The notes below the pieces were generated by a model, which had not been told where the DNA came from, did not search any database, and saw only the letters and a list, made by a program, of their open reading frames with translations. From Paraburkholderia domus (GTDB lineage: Bacteria > Pseudomonadota > Gammaproteobacteria > Burkholderiales > Burkholderiaceae): DNA of 64,000 nucleotides. The DNA lies in contig NZ_CAJNAT010000002.1 in assembly GCF_905220705.1 (NCBI RefSeq), positions 434,001-498,000 on the forward strand, in the 5' to 3' direction. The translations under genes and the position numbers were made by a program. Shown one piece after another: positions 7,713 through 16,189 of this stretch; positions within the stretch are counted from its first letter, which is position 1, and every line of letters starts with the position of its first letter.

Positions 7713-9446
7713 ATGGAGCGTTTCGATTACGTGATTGTGGGCGGTGGATCCGCCGGATGCGTGCTTGCGCACCGGTTGTCGGCGGTACCGTCGTTGCGCG
7801 TCGCGTTGATCGAGGCGGGCAGGGATACGCCGCCGGGCGCTGTGCCCGCGGCGATTCTCGACAGCTATCCCATGCCGGTTTTCTGTGGCGACACGTACAT
7901 CTGGCCGGAGCTCAAAGCGAGCGCGACCCGAACGGCCGCACCGCGTGTCTATGAACAAGGGCGCGTGATGGGCGGCGGATCGAGTATCAACGTGCAATCG
8001 GCCAATCGGGGCCTGCCGCGCGACTACGACGACTGGGCCGCCAATGGCGCAACTGGCTGGGCGTGGCAGGACGTGCTGCCGTATTTCCGCAAGCTCGAAC
8101 GCGACGTGAATTTCCCGGAAGGCGAATTGCACGGCGGCGATGGGCCGGTGCCTATTCGCCGAATTCTTCAGGCCGACTGGCCGCCGTTCTGCCATGCGTT
8201 TGCCGACGGGATGCGTAAGAACGGCTTCGCCAGCTTGCAGGACCAGAACGGCGAATTCGGTGACGGCTACTTTCCCGGCGCGTTCTCGAATCTCGACGAC
8301 AAGCGCGTCTCGACCGCCGTCGCCTATCTGGATGAGCAGACGCGCAGGCGCCGCAATCTGCACATCTATCCGGACTTGCGCGTCGAGCGCATTGTGATGG
8401 AGGGCATGGTCGCGCGCGGTGTGGTGGCTGTCGCGCGCAACGGTGCCCACGTGCGCTTCGAGGCGAATGAAGTTGTGCTGTGTGCAGGCGCGCTGCAATC
8501 GCCGGCGCTGCTGATGCGAGCGGGCGTCGGCGCGAGGGATGATCTGAGCGCGCTCGGCATCGATTGCATGATCGATCTGCCGGGCGTGGGGCGCAATCTT
8601 CAGGATCATCCGTCGCTGACCTTCTGCCATTTTCTGGAGCGACGTTATCGCATGCCTTTGTCGCGGCGCCGCGCGAGCATGACGGCCGCGCGTTTTACCT
8701 CGGGCGTGGCGGGGTGCGATGCATCCGATCTGTATCTGTCGAGTGCGACGCGCGCCGCATGGCATGCACTCGGCAACCGGCTCGGGCTGTTCTTTCTCTG
8801 GTGCAACCGCCCGCATTCACGCGGCCGTGTGCAACTCGTTTCACCCGACGCAGCGGTGCCGCCGCGCGTCGATCTGAATCTGCTCGACGATCCACGCGAT
8901 GTCGCGCGCCTCGCTTTCGGCGTGCGAATGCTGGCGAAAATCGTCGAGGCCTCGGGGCTCAGTCACGATCCACGCGACTTTTTCCCCGCAGCGTTTTCAC
9001 CACGAGTCAAGGCGCTTAGCCGCGTCGGAACCCGCAACGCCGCGCTGACCTCGATGCTTGGGGTGCTGCTCGACACACCTGCGCCAATCCGGCGGGCGTT
9101 GATCGAACGGTTTTTTACGGGAGGCCAGAAAATGTCTGCACTGCTTGCCGATGAGCACGCACTCGAGTCGTCCATTCGCGCCAATGTGTTCGGCGTATGG
9201 CACGCGAGCGGCACCTGCAAGATGGGCGATGTGAACGACGTCATGGCTGTGACGGACAACGCGGGCCGCGTGCGTGGCGCGCAGGGCTTGCGGGTCGTCG
9301 ATGCGTCACTGATGCCGCGGCTGCCTTCCGCGAACACGAATATCCCGACCATCATGATGGCCGAAAAGATCGCCGACGCGATGGTCGCGCGAAGGTACCC
9401 GGGCGCAGCGTCGAGCACGACGTCGTCCACGGTGGTCGGACGATAA
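7713..9446 (+). CDS. GMC-family FAD-dependent oxidoreductase (choline/alcohol dehydrogenase type)
   Basis: 577 residues. It starts with the ADP-binding loop GGGSAGCVLAHRL at residues 10-22. The GMC signature GGGSSINVQSANRG is near residue 88, and the C-terminal HASGTCKMG and SANTNIPTIMMAEKIA segments complete the FAD/catalytic core. A clear AGGAGA lies upstream of the ATG. The 67-base gap from the hydratase gene suggests the same transcript or a weak internal promoter. It probably oxidises an alcohol intermediate of the cluster's substrate. Slightly longer than typical members through an Arg-rich insertion near residue 310 and a Ser-rich C-terminal tail. Confidence 0.9.
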   Translation: MERFDYVIVGGGSAGCVLAHRLSAVPSLRVALIEAGRDTPPGAVPAAILDSYPMPVFCGDTYIWPELKASATRTAAPRVYEQGRVMGGGSSINVQSANRGLPRDYDDWAANGATGWAWQDVLPYFRKLERDVNFPEGELHGGDGPVPIRRILQADWPPFCHAFADGMRKNGFASLQDQNGEFGDGYFPGAFSNLDDKRVSTAVAYLDEQTRRRRNLHIYPDLRVERIVMEGMVARGVVAVARNGAHVRFEANEVVLCAGALQSPALLMRAGVGARDDLSALGIDCMIDLPGVGRNLQDHPSLTFCHFLERRYRMPLSRRRASMTAARFTSGVAGCDASDLYLSSATRAAWHALGNRLGLFFLWCNRPHSRGRVQLVSPDAAVPPRVDLNLLDDPRDVARLAFGVRMLAKIVEASGLSHDPRDFFPAAFSPRVKALSRVGTRNAALTSMLGVLLDTPAPIRRALIERFFTGGQKMSALLADEHALESSIRANVFGVWHASGTCKMGDVNDVMAVTDNAGRVRGAQGLRVVDASLMPRLPSANTNIPTIMMAEKIADAMVARRYPGAASSTTSSTVVGR

Positions 9447-9539
9447 AATTTCTTAACACCACTAAGAGCACGCAATCCAGAACGTGCCTTAAAACGGGGG
9501 CGATCGAAAGACGGCCCGCTGAAAATCAAGGAGATGACG

Positions 9540-10916
9540 ATGTCGGTTGCAACACAGAATGGCGCCGCTTTGCCCGCGGTAGACCAGCGGCAGGTGATGG
9601 GTGCAGTCGTGGCCTCGTGCCTCGGTTGGGCATTGGATCTGTTCGATCTATTCGTCTTGCTGTTCGTCGCACCCGTGGTTGGACGACTGTTCTTTCCGTC
9701 CGAACACGCCATGCTCTCGCTCGCCGCGGTCTATGCATCGTTTGCCGTGACTCTACTGATGCGGCCGCTCGGCTCGGCATGGTTCGGCTCCTACGCGGAC
9801 CGGCACGGACGCAAGGGCGCGATGATCACTGCGGTGGTCGGCGTGGGTCTCTCGACAGCAGCCTTCGGCTTGCTGCCGACGGTCGCGCAAGTCGGCCTCG
9901 TCGCGCCGATCCTGTTCCTGATGCTGCGTTTGATACAGGGCGTATTTGTCGGCGGTGTGGTGGCGTCGACCCACACCATCGGCACCGAATCGGTCGCGCC
10001 GAAATATCGCGGTGCCGTGTCGGGGCTGATCGGCGGTGGTGGTGCGGGACTCGGCGCATTGCTCGCCTCGCTCACCTATCTGGCGATGTCGGCGATCTTC
10101 CCGGGCGACCTGTTCGACGTGTGGGGCTGGCGCTGCATGTTTTTCACCGGCATTGTGAGTTCGATTCTCGGCTTGTTCGTCTTCAGTAGTCTGGAAGAGT
10201 CGCCGCTGTGGAAGAAGCTGGCCGCCGAGAAGGCCGCCAAGGCCGCAATGCAGAACACGGCCGCACCGGTCGAGGTCGTACGCTCGCCGATTCGCACGCT
10301 GTTTTCACGCGACTATCGCTCGATTCTGTTCGTCAATCTGCTGCTGACGATCGGCGGCGGTAGCGGCTATTACCTCACGTCCGGCTACCTGCCGACCTTC
10401 CTCAAGGTGGTGAGTCACGCACCGAACGGCGCTGCGGCCGCGATTCTGATGATCTGCAGCGTCGCGGTGGTGATCGCGTCGATCGCGGCGGGCCATCTGA
10501 GCACCTTCATCGGACGCAAGAGCGCGTTCGTCTGGATCGGCCTGATTCGCCTGTTCGCGCTGCCTGCGTTGTTCCTGCTACTGCCCACAGCGCAAAGCAT
10601 CACGATGGTCGGCGTCTACGCGGTGATTCTGAGCGCGCTCGGCAGCGCCGGCTACGCGCCGATTCTGATCTTCCTGAACGAACGCTTTCCGACCGCGATC
10701 CGCGCCACTGGCACGGGGCTGTCATGGAACATCGGTTTCGCGATCGGCGGGATGATGCCGACCGCCGTCTCGCTGGTGGCAAAAGACGCCAGCCAGTTGC
10801 CGATGACGCTCGCGATCTTCGCCGGGGCGATCAGCGTCATTTTCCTGGTGGGGGCGTTCATTGTGCCGGAGACCCGCGGCAAGCTCGATAACGGCACCGC
10901 CCGCGAGTCCGCCTAG
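9540..10916 (+). CDS. MFS transporter, aromatic acid/metabolite-H+ symporter type
   Basis: 458 residues with about 12 hydrophobic segments. An acidic TM1 motif (LDLFD near residue 28) and the loop 2-3 signature GSYADRHGRKG near residue 80 are typical of MHS/AAHS-type symporters. The AAGGAG at 9528-9533 abuts the ATG at 9534 but lies six bases before the ATG at 9540, so 9540 is the likelier start. Its place directly after the catabolic operon suggests that it imports the substrate. It sits in the inner membrane. Confidence 0.88.
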   Translation: MSVATQNGAALPAVDQRQVMGAVVASCLGWALDLFDLFVLLFVAPVVGRLFFPSEHAMLSLAAVYASFAVTLLMRPLGSAWFGSYADRHGRKGAMITAVVGVGLSTAAFGLLPTVAQVGLVAPILFLMLRLIQGVFVGGVVASTHTIGTESVAPKYRGAVSGLIGGGGAGLGALLASLTYLAMSAIFPGDLFDVWGWRCMFFTGIVSSILGLFVFSSLEESPLWKKLAAEKAAKAAMQNTAAPVEVVRSPIRTLFSRDYRSILFVNLLLTIGGGSGYYLTSGYLPTFLKVVSHAPNGAAAAILMICSVAVVIASIAAGHLSTFIGRKSAFVWIGLIRLFALPALFLLLPTAQSITMVGVYAVILSALGSAGYAPILIFLNERFPTAIRATGTGLSWNIGFAIGGMMPTAVSLVAKDASQLPMTLAIFAGAISVIFLVGAFIVPETRGKLDNGTARESA

Positions 10917-10925
10917 TGCATTCCA

Positions 10926-10947
10926 GCGGGCGCAAAAGCGCGCCCGC
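10926..10947 (+). terminator. GC-rich hairpin after the MFS gene
   Basis: An 8-bp perfect stem (GCGGGCGC/GCGCCCGC) with a 6-base loop begins 9 bases after the MFS stop. There is no T-run, so it is either a weak terminator or an RNA-stability hairpin between the transporter and the hydroxylase gene. Confidence 0.35.
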
Positions 10948-10971
10948 GTCGCTCAAATACAGGAGACATCA

Positions 10972-11673
10972 ATGAAATACGACGAGGACGTTCGCGCGCG
11001 CTCATACCAGTTTCGTGACGATTATGTTGCGGCCACGCCACCCTGGTATCGCGGTGAAATGCACCTTGGCTTCACGCTGCTCTTCACGGGCGGAGTGATC
11101 GTGTATTGTTTGACGCGGCTTCAAGCGCCCACGCTCGCCGAATGGCTGGCGGTCGTTCCGCTCTTTCTGTTCGGCAACTGGGCGGAGTGGGCCGCGCATC
11201 GCTACGTGCTGCATCGGCCGACAAAGTACTTCAGCATGATCTATAAGCGCCACTGCGCGGTCCATCACAGGTTCTTCACGCACGTCACGCTCGAATACAA
11301 GGGCCAGCGGCACTGGCGCGCCTTGTTGTTTCCGCCGTTTGCGCCGGTCGCGTTTGTGCTGGCGGCAGTGCCGTTCGCGCTCGTCATTGGGTATCTGTTT
11401 TCGCGCAATGCGGGATATATCGCGCTGCTCACAATGGCAGCTTACTACCTGATGTACGAGGGGCTGCATACACTGTCGCACGTCACCGACAGCCCGTTGC
11501 TCGACCGCGTTCCGTTCGTCAATACCGTGCGGCGCTTGCACGTCACGCATCACGATCCCGAGCTGATGGCGACGCAAAACTTCAACCTGACGTTTCCCAT
11601 CTGCGACACGCTGTTCGGCACGCGCAGGGATGCGCCGCGCACTGCACGCGAACCGCTGGCACGTCGTCCATAA
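10972..11673 (+). CDS. Fatty acid hydroxylase/sterol desaturase superfamily membrane protein (1)
   Basis: 233 residues with four hydrophobic segments and the di-iron histidine clusters of the superfamily: HRYVLH near residue 77, HCAVHHRFF near residue 93, a single His pair in GLHTLSHV near residue 166, and HVTHHDPE near residue 186. An AGGAGA precedes the ATG at 10972. It should use O2 and a reductant to hydroxylate or desaturate a hydrophobic substrate in the inner membrane. The link to the upstream catabolic genes is by position only. A longer in-frame start exists at 10861 but would overlap the MFS gene. Confidence 0.82.
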   Translation: MKYDEDVRARSYQFRDDYVAATPPWYRGEMHLGFTLLFTGGVIVYCLTRLQAPTLAEWLAVVPLFLFGNWAEWAAHRYVLHRPTKYFSMIYKRHCAVHHRFFTHVTLEYKGQRHWRALLFPPFAPVAFVLAAVPFALVIGYLFSRNAGYIALLTMAAYYLMYEGLHTLSHVTDSPLLDRVPFVNTVRRLHVTHHDPELMATQNFNLTFPICDTLFGTRRDAPRTAREPLARRP

Positions 11674-11820
11674 GGAGCTCCATCCACATGACATGCGGTG
11701 AAATAACTTTTGCATAGCCTGTTGCGGGAGCCATAGCTAAAGTGCGCGTATCGGATGCGATGCGCTGTTCCACGACTTCACCGCAGACGATACCCCGGTC
11801 ACTACCGTTATGGCATCGTC

Positions 11821-12738
11821 ATGGAAGAACTTGGAAAATTCACGCTATATGTCACGGCTTTCGTCATCGCCGTATCGATGGTCGAAGCCGTCTGGTTGAC
11901 TCGGAAAAACCGCAATGCGGCCACGCCATTTGCGTGGCACGAAGTGTGGCTTTCGCTCGCCGACGTCGTCGCGCGCAAGCTGCTCGCGCTGCTGCCGCTA
12001 TCGCTCGCGACACCTGTGTTTGCTCTCGCCTGGGAGCATCGTATCTTCACGGTGGAACTCAATAGCGCGCTGATGGTGCTGGCGCTCTTCATCGGTCAGG
12101 AATTCTGCTACTACTGGTATCACCGCGCGTCGCATCGCATTCGCTTCTTCTGGGCCACGCATGCCGTGCACCACTCGCCGAACCAGTTGACCCTCTCTAC
12201 CGCGTACCGGCTCGGCGTGACGGGCAAGCTGTCGGGCTCGGCGATCTTCTTCGCGCCGCTCGTGTGGCTCGGTGTGCGTCCTGAAGTCGTTCTGCTGACG
12301 CTCTTCATCAACCTCATGTATCAGTTCTGGCTGCATGCCACGTGGATTCCGAAGCTCGGTTGGCTCGAGTATGTGTTCAATACGCCGTCCTCGCACCGGG
12401 TGCACCATGCGTCGAATGTCGAATATCTGGATGCAAACTACGGCGGCGTGCTGATTATCTTCGACCGGCTGTTCGGCACCTACGTCGAGGAACGCGCCGA
12501 CGAACCTTGCCGCTACGGGCTTGTCACGCCGAGCACCTCACGCAATCCGTTCGTCGTCGAGTTCGAGCACTGGGCGACGCTAATACGGGACGTGGTGATG
12601 GCGAAGACCGTGCGGGCCGCGATAAATCACGTGATCCGGCCGCCGGGCTGGATGCCGGAAGGTGGCGGCGAAACCACCGAAGAACTGCGTCGCAAGAGCG
12701 AGGCCGCGCGTCGCGAGTGCAAAGTGGCCAACAGCTGA
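11821..12738 (+). CDS. Sterol desaturase/fatty acid hydroxylase superfamily membrane protein (2)
   Basis: 305 residues with several TM segments and the classic eight-histidine pattern: HRASH near residue 101, THAVHH near residue 112, an intermediate His in WLHATW near residue 171, and HRVHH near residue 193. This is a larger and more sterol-desaturase-like relative of the preceding gene and is not a duplicate of it. The start is uncertain; ATG 11821 has a weak ribosome site, and an ATG at 11755 would add 22 residues of non-family sequence. Likely an inner-membrane di-iron oxygenase. The reason for having two such genes beside an aromatic-acid operon is unknown. Confidence 0.82.
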   Translation: MEELGKFTLYVTAFVIAVSMVEAVWLTRKNRNAATPFAWHEVWLSLADVVARKLLALLPLSLATPVFALAWEHRIFTVELNSALMVLALFIGQEFCYYWYHRASHRIRFFWATHAVHHSPNQLTLSTAYRLGVTGKLSGSAIFFAPLVWLGVRPEVVLLTLFINLMYQFWLHATWIPKLGWLEYVFNTPSSHRVHHASNVEYLDANYGGVLIIFDRLFGTYVEERADEPCRYGLVTPSTSRNPFVVEFEHWATLIRDVVMAKTVRAAINHVIRPPGWMPEGGGETTEELRRKSEAARRECKVANS

Positions 12739-13315
12739 TGAACTGGTGATTTGTGCACGGCGAACTGACCAAACCCCAATCGTCGACGACGACATACCGT
12801 TGATGGCGCGCACGCCGGGCACGCGCGCGCCCACTGGTCCATCGCGCCCCGCCGCCGCGTGTGATGGTGTCGTTTTCCAGGCAAGCATGAAACTCGGGGG
12901 CATCCACCTTGATGGCGTCGACGAAGTTTCGGCGGAAATGCTCCAACTCTCGTGCGGAGCGACCGAGTGAATGGCAGCTATTGAGAAGGGCAAGTATGTA
13001 CATTGAGTCGATTCCCGACCTCGAGGCCGGAAGAGACGGCCGCCAGCCACCCGATTTCCGAGCAGTAGATGTGGCGAGATGGTCTGGCCGAGAGAACACC
13101 CGTTAGCGCGGCAAAGCTCGCCAAGGCGTTGCGGAGCAGGGCGCTCCAGCGGTGTTGGCGCGATTTTGCAGAGTGCAGGGCACGGCCAATAGGATTTCGG
13201 AGGTCCGCTGGTCTTGAGGTTTGTTCGACGCCTGCCCCTGTCCGTGGGCTCAGCGGCGCGCGACGGCGCGTGCGGGCAGGCGCCGAACAAACCTCAAGAA
13301 CTTCAGCCGTCTGGA
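12739..13315. other. Gene-free degenerate stretch upstream of the recombinase scar
   Basis: No reading frame here has convincing protein character in either strand. Minus-strand frames at 12580-13290 are arginine- and serine-rich shadows. The only clear structure is the long inverted repeat at 13212-13299. The stretch is probably decayed insertion DNA joined to the end of the hydroxylase gene cluster. Confidence 0.4.
13212..13299. repeat. Long inverted repeat: 26-bp arms, 36-bp loop
   Basis: The left arm at 13212-13237 (TCTTGAGGTTTGTTCGACGC then CTGCCC) pairs with the right arm at 13274-13299, with a single mismatch (T opposite a C in the GACGCC/GGCGCC part). No gene lies over it. It could be a miniature inverted-repeat element, the fused ends of a deleted insertion sequence, or a strong transcription stop for the recombinase remnant on its right, which ends at 13316. 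Confidence 0.7.
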
Positions 13316-14078
13316 TTACCAGTCAATGCGGTGCTTTTCATCGGTTTCACGATGACGACGATCGTCGTCATCGTGAAGATACTGACTAGTGGTCGTGAGC
13401 GACGCGTGCCCGAGATTGTCACGCACAAGCCGCAAGTCGACCTGCTGGTCCGCCATATGCGAACCTTCGCTGTGCCGCATCCAATGCGCTGACGCCTGCT
13501 GGAGTTGATCGGCTCGTGGCGCATGCGTTTCACCGCGGTCGCGCAGCGCGTCGGCAGCGCCACTGAAAACCTGCTTGACGATGCGGTGCAGCGCGGCGCG
13601 CGTCAACGGCTTGAGCGACTGCCCGATCGGTAGTACCAGCGGTGTGTCTTCGTCCTGGGACGGAAGTGCCGGTAGTCCGCGTTCGCGACGGTATGCCGAG
13701 AGCTCCGCCATCATTTCCGACGTGGCTGGCACCAGCCGTTCCTTGCCACCTTTGCCCAACACTTCCAGCCACCAGCGATCCTCGCCGTTTGCGTCCCGGC
13801 GGCGGAAGAATCGGCCCATGGTGTTTTCACCCACTTCCGTAATCCGCAGGCCGCCCAGATAGAGCAGGGTGAACAGCCAGCGCACGCGCGCGTAATGTTC
13901 GCGCTCGCGGTCCGTCTCTTTCGGCATCGCGTGAATCCAGGTTTTGACTTCGAGCCAGAGCTCAGGCGACAGATAACGGGTGATACGTGGCTTGGCCCGC
14001 CGCGCGCGCTGGCGCGACAGCGAGAGCGGATTGCCGGCCAGATAGCCGGCCTGTACCAGCCACGCGAACATCGCGCAG
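13316..14078 (-). pseudogene. Tyrosine recombinase/phage-type integrase lacking its N-terminal domain
   Basis: About 251 residues form a catalytic domain of the XerC/D-integrase class: Arg in GGLRITEV near residue 74, Lys in LGKGGKERLVP near residue 108, HWMRHSEG near residue 196 (box II His and Arg), LGHAS near residue 220, and the nucleophile Tyr in TSQYLH near residue 229. The N-terminal core-binding (SAM-like) domain is missing. At about 14072-14082 the frame runs into a remnant of an ISNCY transposase instead, so the 5' end was replaced by a rearrangement. All catalytic residues remain, but without the arm/core-binding domain activity is doubtful. Confidence 0.75.
13346..13377. repeat. 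Perfect 32-nt palindrome inside the recombinase 3' end
   Basis: Bases 13346-13377 read identically on both strands (TTCACGATGACGACGA plus its exact reverse complement). It lies in codons for the HDDDDRRHRE stretch just after the nucleophile Tyr. Part of the symmetry follows from repeated Asp and Arg codons, but a perfect 16-bp half-site pair is still notable in a recombinase gene. Confidence 0.85.
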
Positions 14079-14079
14079 T

Positions 14080-14424
14080 TCGCGCCAGGTCAGCAGCGCG
14101 TCCAGATCCTCATCGTCACGCAAGGGCCGGTGCGCGTCGAACGTGCTCTTCGGTGGTTTCGCAAAGTGCGCGTTATACGATGCGATGAAGGCGGGCGCAT
14201 ACGCGTTCGCGGCGTCAATGGTACTGATGCCGCGCAGCTGCAGCTCCTTCACCAGCCGGTCCTGCAGCGTCATAGCGCCGCACCAGCCGGCTGACCTGAC
14301 GCTCACACAGCTGCAGCCGTTCAGCCGCCAGCACGATCGTCAGCCGCCGCTGGAGGACCGCTTCGATGATCTTCACACGCTCGAGCTCGTGCATGCTGAT
14401 CGTGATGAATCCACGTCCGTTCAT
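14080..14424 (-). pseudogene. ISNCY-type transposase remnant with internal deletion
   Basis: Two pieces of one transposase are joined out of frame. The N-terminal helix-turn-helix part (14424 to about 14275) reads SMHELERVKIIEAV and ERQVSRLVRRY. The C-terminal part (about 14275 to 14080) reads LQDRLVKELQLRGIST, then FAKPPKSTFDAHRPLRDDED and LLTWRE. The whole DDE catalytic middle is missing. The C-terminal part then fuses to the headless tyrosine recombinase. Typical intact transposases of this type are about 450 residues, so this one is certainly dead. Family assignment is from memory of the HRPLRDDEDLD-type C-terminus. Confidence 0.75.
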
Positions 14425-14535
14425 GTCCGGCTCCCGGGCTGTGCTCATGCCGCAGCATGCGCTACAGCACCCGGGCTCCGGAGCCGGGAACCGGACATTT
14501 CTAATGAGCCAGAACCCGACATTTCTATAAAGCTA

Positions 14536-15060
14536 CTACACACAGCAGAATTGTTGATAATTTATATTATGTAAAATAATGTATAACAGGCGCAGCTCTC
14601 GTACAAAAAGACCGCCCGTGAGGGCAAATGAGTATCCCATCATGGCATTGACGGGCCCCGAGTCGTCCACCCCTTCGGTCCCACCGACCGATGAGTAAAG
14701 TGCTCTGGCGGCTACGTTATTTCGATGGGTCAGGACCCAGGCGACCGTACAGTTCCGGGTCCGGGCCAGCTCAAAGAGGGCCCCCAACACGGCCTTGCCC
14801 AATCCGCGATGTCGATGTGTCGGCGCAAGCGCAACCTCGTTGATCCACAACTCTGCCGGTTTGTCGGGGTGGATATAGTGAACTCCCGAGGCAAAGCCGA
14901 CGACCACGCCATCGTCGATCGCAACAGCAATGTGATGACGAGGGTCCTCAAGAAATTCTCTGGTCAGTTCTGGATCTACCGGATTGTCGAATACCTCGGC
15001 TGCAACGTTTGTGAGAATGTCCTCGTCACCGCGCTGTAGAACCTTGATTTCGATGTCCAT
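14536..15060 (-). CDS. GNAT-family N-acetyltransferase
   Basis: 174 residues. The acetyl-CoA loop is HRHRGLGKAVLG near residue 93 and the C-terminal strand/helix is HRNNVAARALYSSVGG. The overall layout resembles aminoglycoside 3-N-acetyltransferase I-type GNATs, but the substrate cannot be assigned. Start is ATG 15060 rather than the upstream alternative, because MDIEIKVL is the natural first strand. The last ~24 residues (from about 14608) are encoded by strikingly AT-rich DNA and are rich in Leu, Ile, Tyr and Asn, unlike the rest. The original C-terminus was probably replaced when the neighbouring insertion sequence arrived. Confidence 0.8.
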   Translation of the reverse strand: MDIEIKVLQRGDEDILTNVAAEVFDNPVDPELTREFLEDPRHHIAVAIDDGVVVGFASGVHYIHPDKPAELWINEVALAPTHRHRGLGKAVLGALFELARTRNCTVAWVLTHRNNVAARALYSSVGGTEGVDDSGPVNAMMGYSFALTGGLFVRELRLLYIILHNINYQQFCCV

Positions 15061-15224
15061 AACGCCGCCTCCTCCGCTCACGCAGGAACACCATCAAGAC
15101 AACACCAGCCGATGCACACTTAATGGTATTGACCTGTAACCCCGGGATTTTGCCGATACACCAGCCTGGCAAGTTCGCATTACTGTCCCCGGTTTCCCGC
15201 ATCGGCCGAAACAGCTCGCCGCAC

Positions 15225-15650
15225 TTATGAGCGCCGCATCCACGGAGTGATTGTTAGTCCGACCAGCAATCCTTCCGGCGAAAGAAATCGTGAGACTGTC
15301 TGACCCCATGGCTCCTTCTTGTTCTTGACGAGCATTCGATAGCCTCGCGATTCCAGCTCCGCAGTTGCCTCTTCAACGTTCTCGACATCAAATTCGAGCC
15401 ATGCCTGGGGAGCGGGCGTGTTGTCTGGCCAGGAATCTTTGCCAAAGCAGGACTGTGCCGCCTGATCGAGCGGCCACAAGGCAAAACTCCCAACGCCCTT
15501 CAGGGCCTCGGTATGCAGATAACCGCCCTGCTCCTCCGTGAATGAGATATTGAGGGTCTCGCCGTACAAGTTTCGACCCATGCTTCTATCGCGAACGATT
15601 GGTCCAAACCCGGCAACGAACAGGATCTTGATACGCTCGAACTCTTGCAT
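15225..15650 (-). CDS. VOC (glyoxalase/bleomycin-resistance) superfamily protein
   Basis: 141 residues with the paired beta-alpha-beta-beta-beta pattern of VOC proteins: an N-terminal half ending in LNISFTEEQGG, and a C-terminal half with FDVENVEEATAELESRGYRM and a final SPEGLLVGLTITPW. The start at 15650 is set by GAGGAG 8 bases upstream; a longer frame to 15722 lacks a ribosome site. Metal ligands and substrate are not clear. It stands alone between the mobile-element scar and the cytochrome gene, so the context gives no function. Confidence 0.72.
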   Translation of the reverse strand: MQEFERIKILFVAGFGPIVRDRSMGRNLYGETLNISFTEEQGGYLHTEALKGVGSFALWPLDQAAQSCFGKDSWPDNTPAPQAWLEFDVENVEEATAELESRGYRMLVKNKKEPWGQTVSRFLSPEGLLVGLTITPWMRRS

Positions 15651-16189
15651 GTGAGCTCCTCTTGCGGCAGCGGACAGCCCCGCGAATATAGTCAGCGGAG
15701 CGACTATTTGCCTTCGATCCATGCGCGCCGAACGTAGACATTATGCTGACATGTGTCTTGATTGAATTGGACATCTCGCGCATCTTTCAAACACTACACC
15801 TTAGCCACTCCATGTGCTTGCGCTGCAATTCGAACTCGCCGGGTCCTGCGTCATATTTAAGATGCACGTCGTGCTACTTGCTCGCGTCGGACTGAGCGTA
15901 GTGCAATTTCAAGTTAAACTCGAAACGCTGAATCCACTTGCCAGCACAGCCTCATCGACTTGCCGTGTAGCCGCAAAATCGGCGCTTTGTGAACCACGCG
16001 AATTTCGCCGTGCCAAGAGGTGGACGGGCACTGGGCCGTACAGGGACCTGGCCATGCACGCGCTGCATGCAGACCTCGGCAAAGCGGCGATGGCAATCGC
16101 TTTCGGCGAGGTTTGGACCAATATGGCGCAACCATTCTGGGCGCTGCTGGCGCTCGCGATTGCGGGGCACGCGGACGGAGGCACGACAC
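15651..16189. other. Intergenic stretch without a supported gene
   Basis: An open frame at 15814-16200 (plus strand) has no start signal or family resemblance; only its last 49 codons from 16054 have a hydrophobic segment (FWALLALAIAG). It overlaps the cytochrome start. I see no other structure. The AT-richer part near 15720-15900 probably holds promoters for the flanking genes. Confidence 0.3.

Noticed and set aside
7347..8816. 489-codon minus-strand open frame
   Set aside because: Antisense to the hydratase and GMC oxidoreductase genes; no family features.
12580..13290. Overlapping minus-strand frames before the recombinase scar, and a plus-strand MYIESIP start at 12994
   Set aside because: The MYIESIP start recalls some transposases, but the similarity ends after seven residues. 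The minus frames look like low-complexity shadows.
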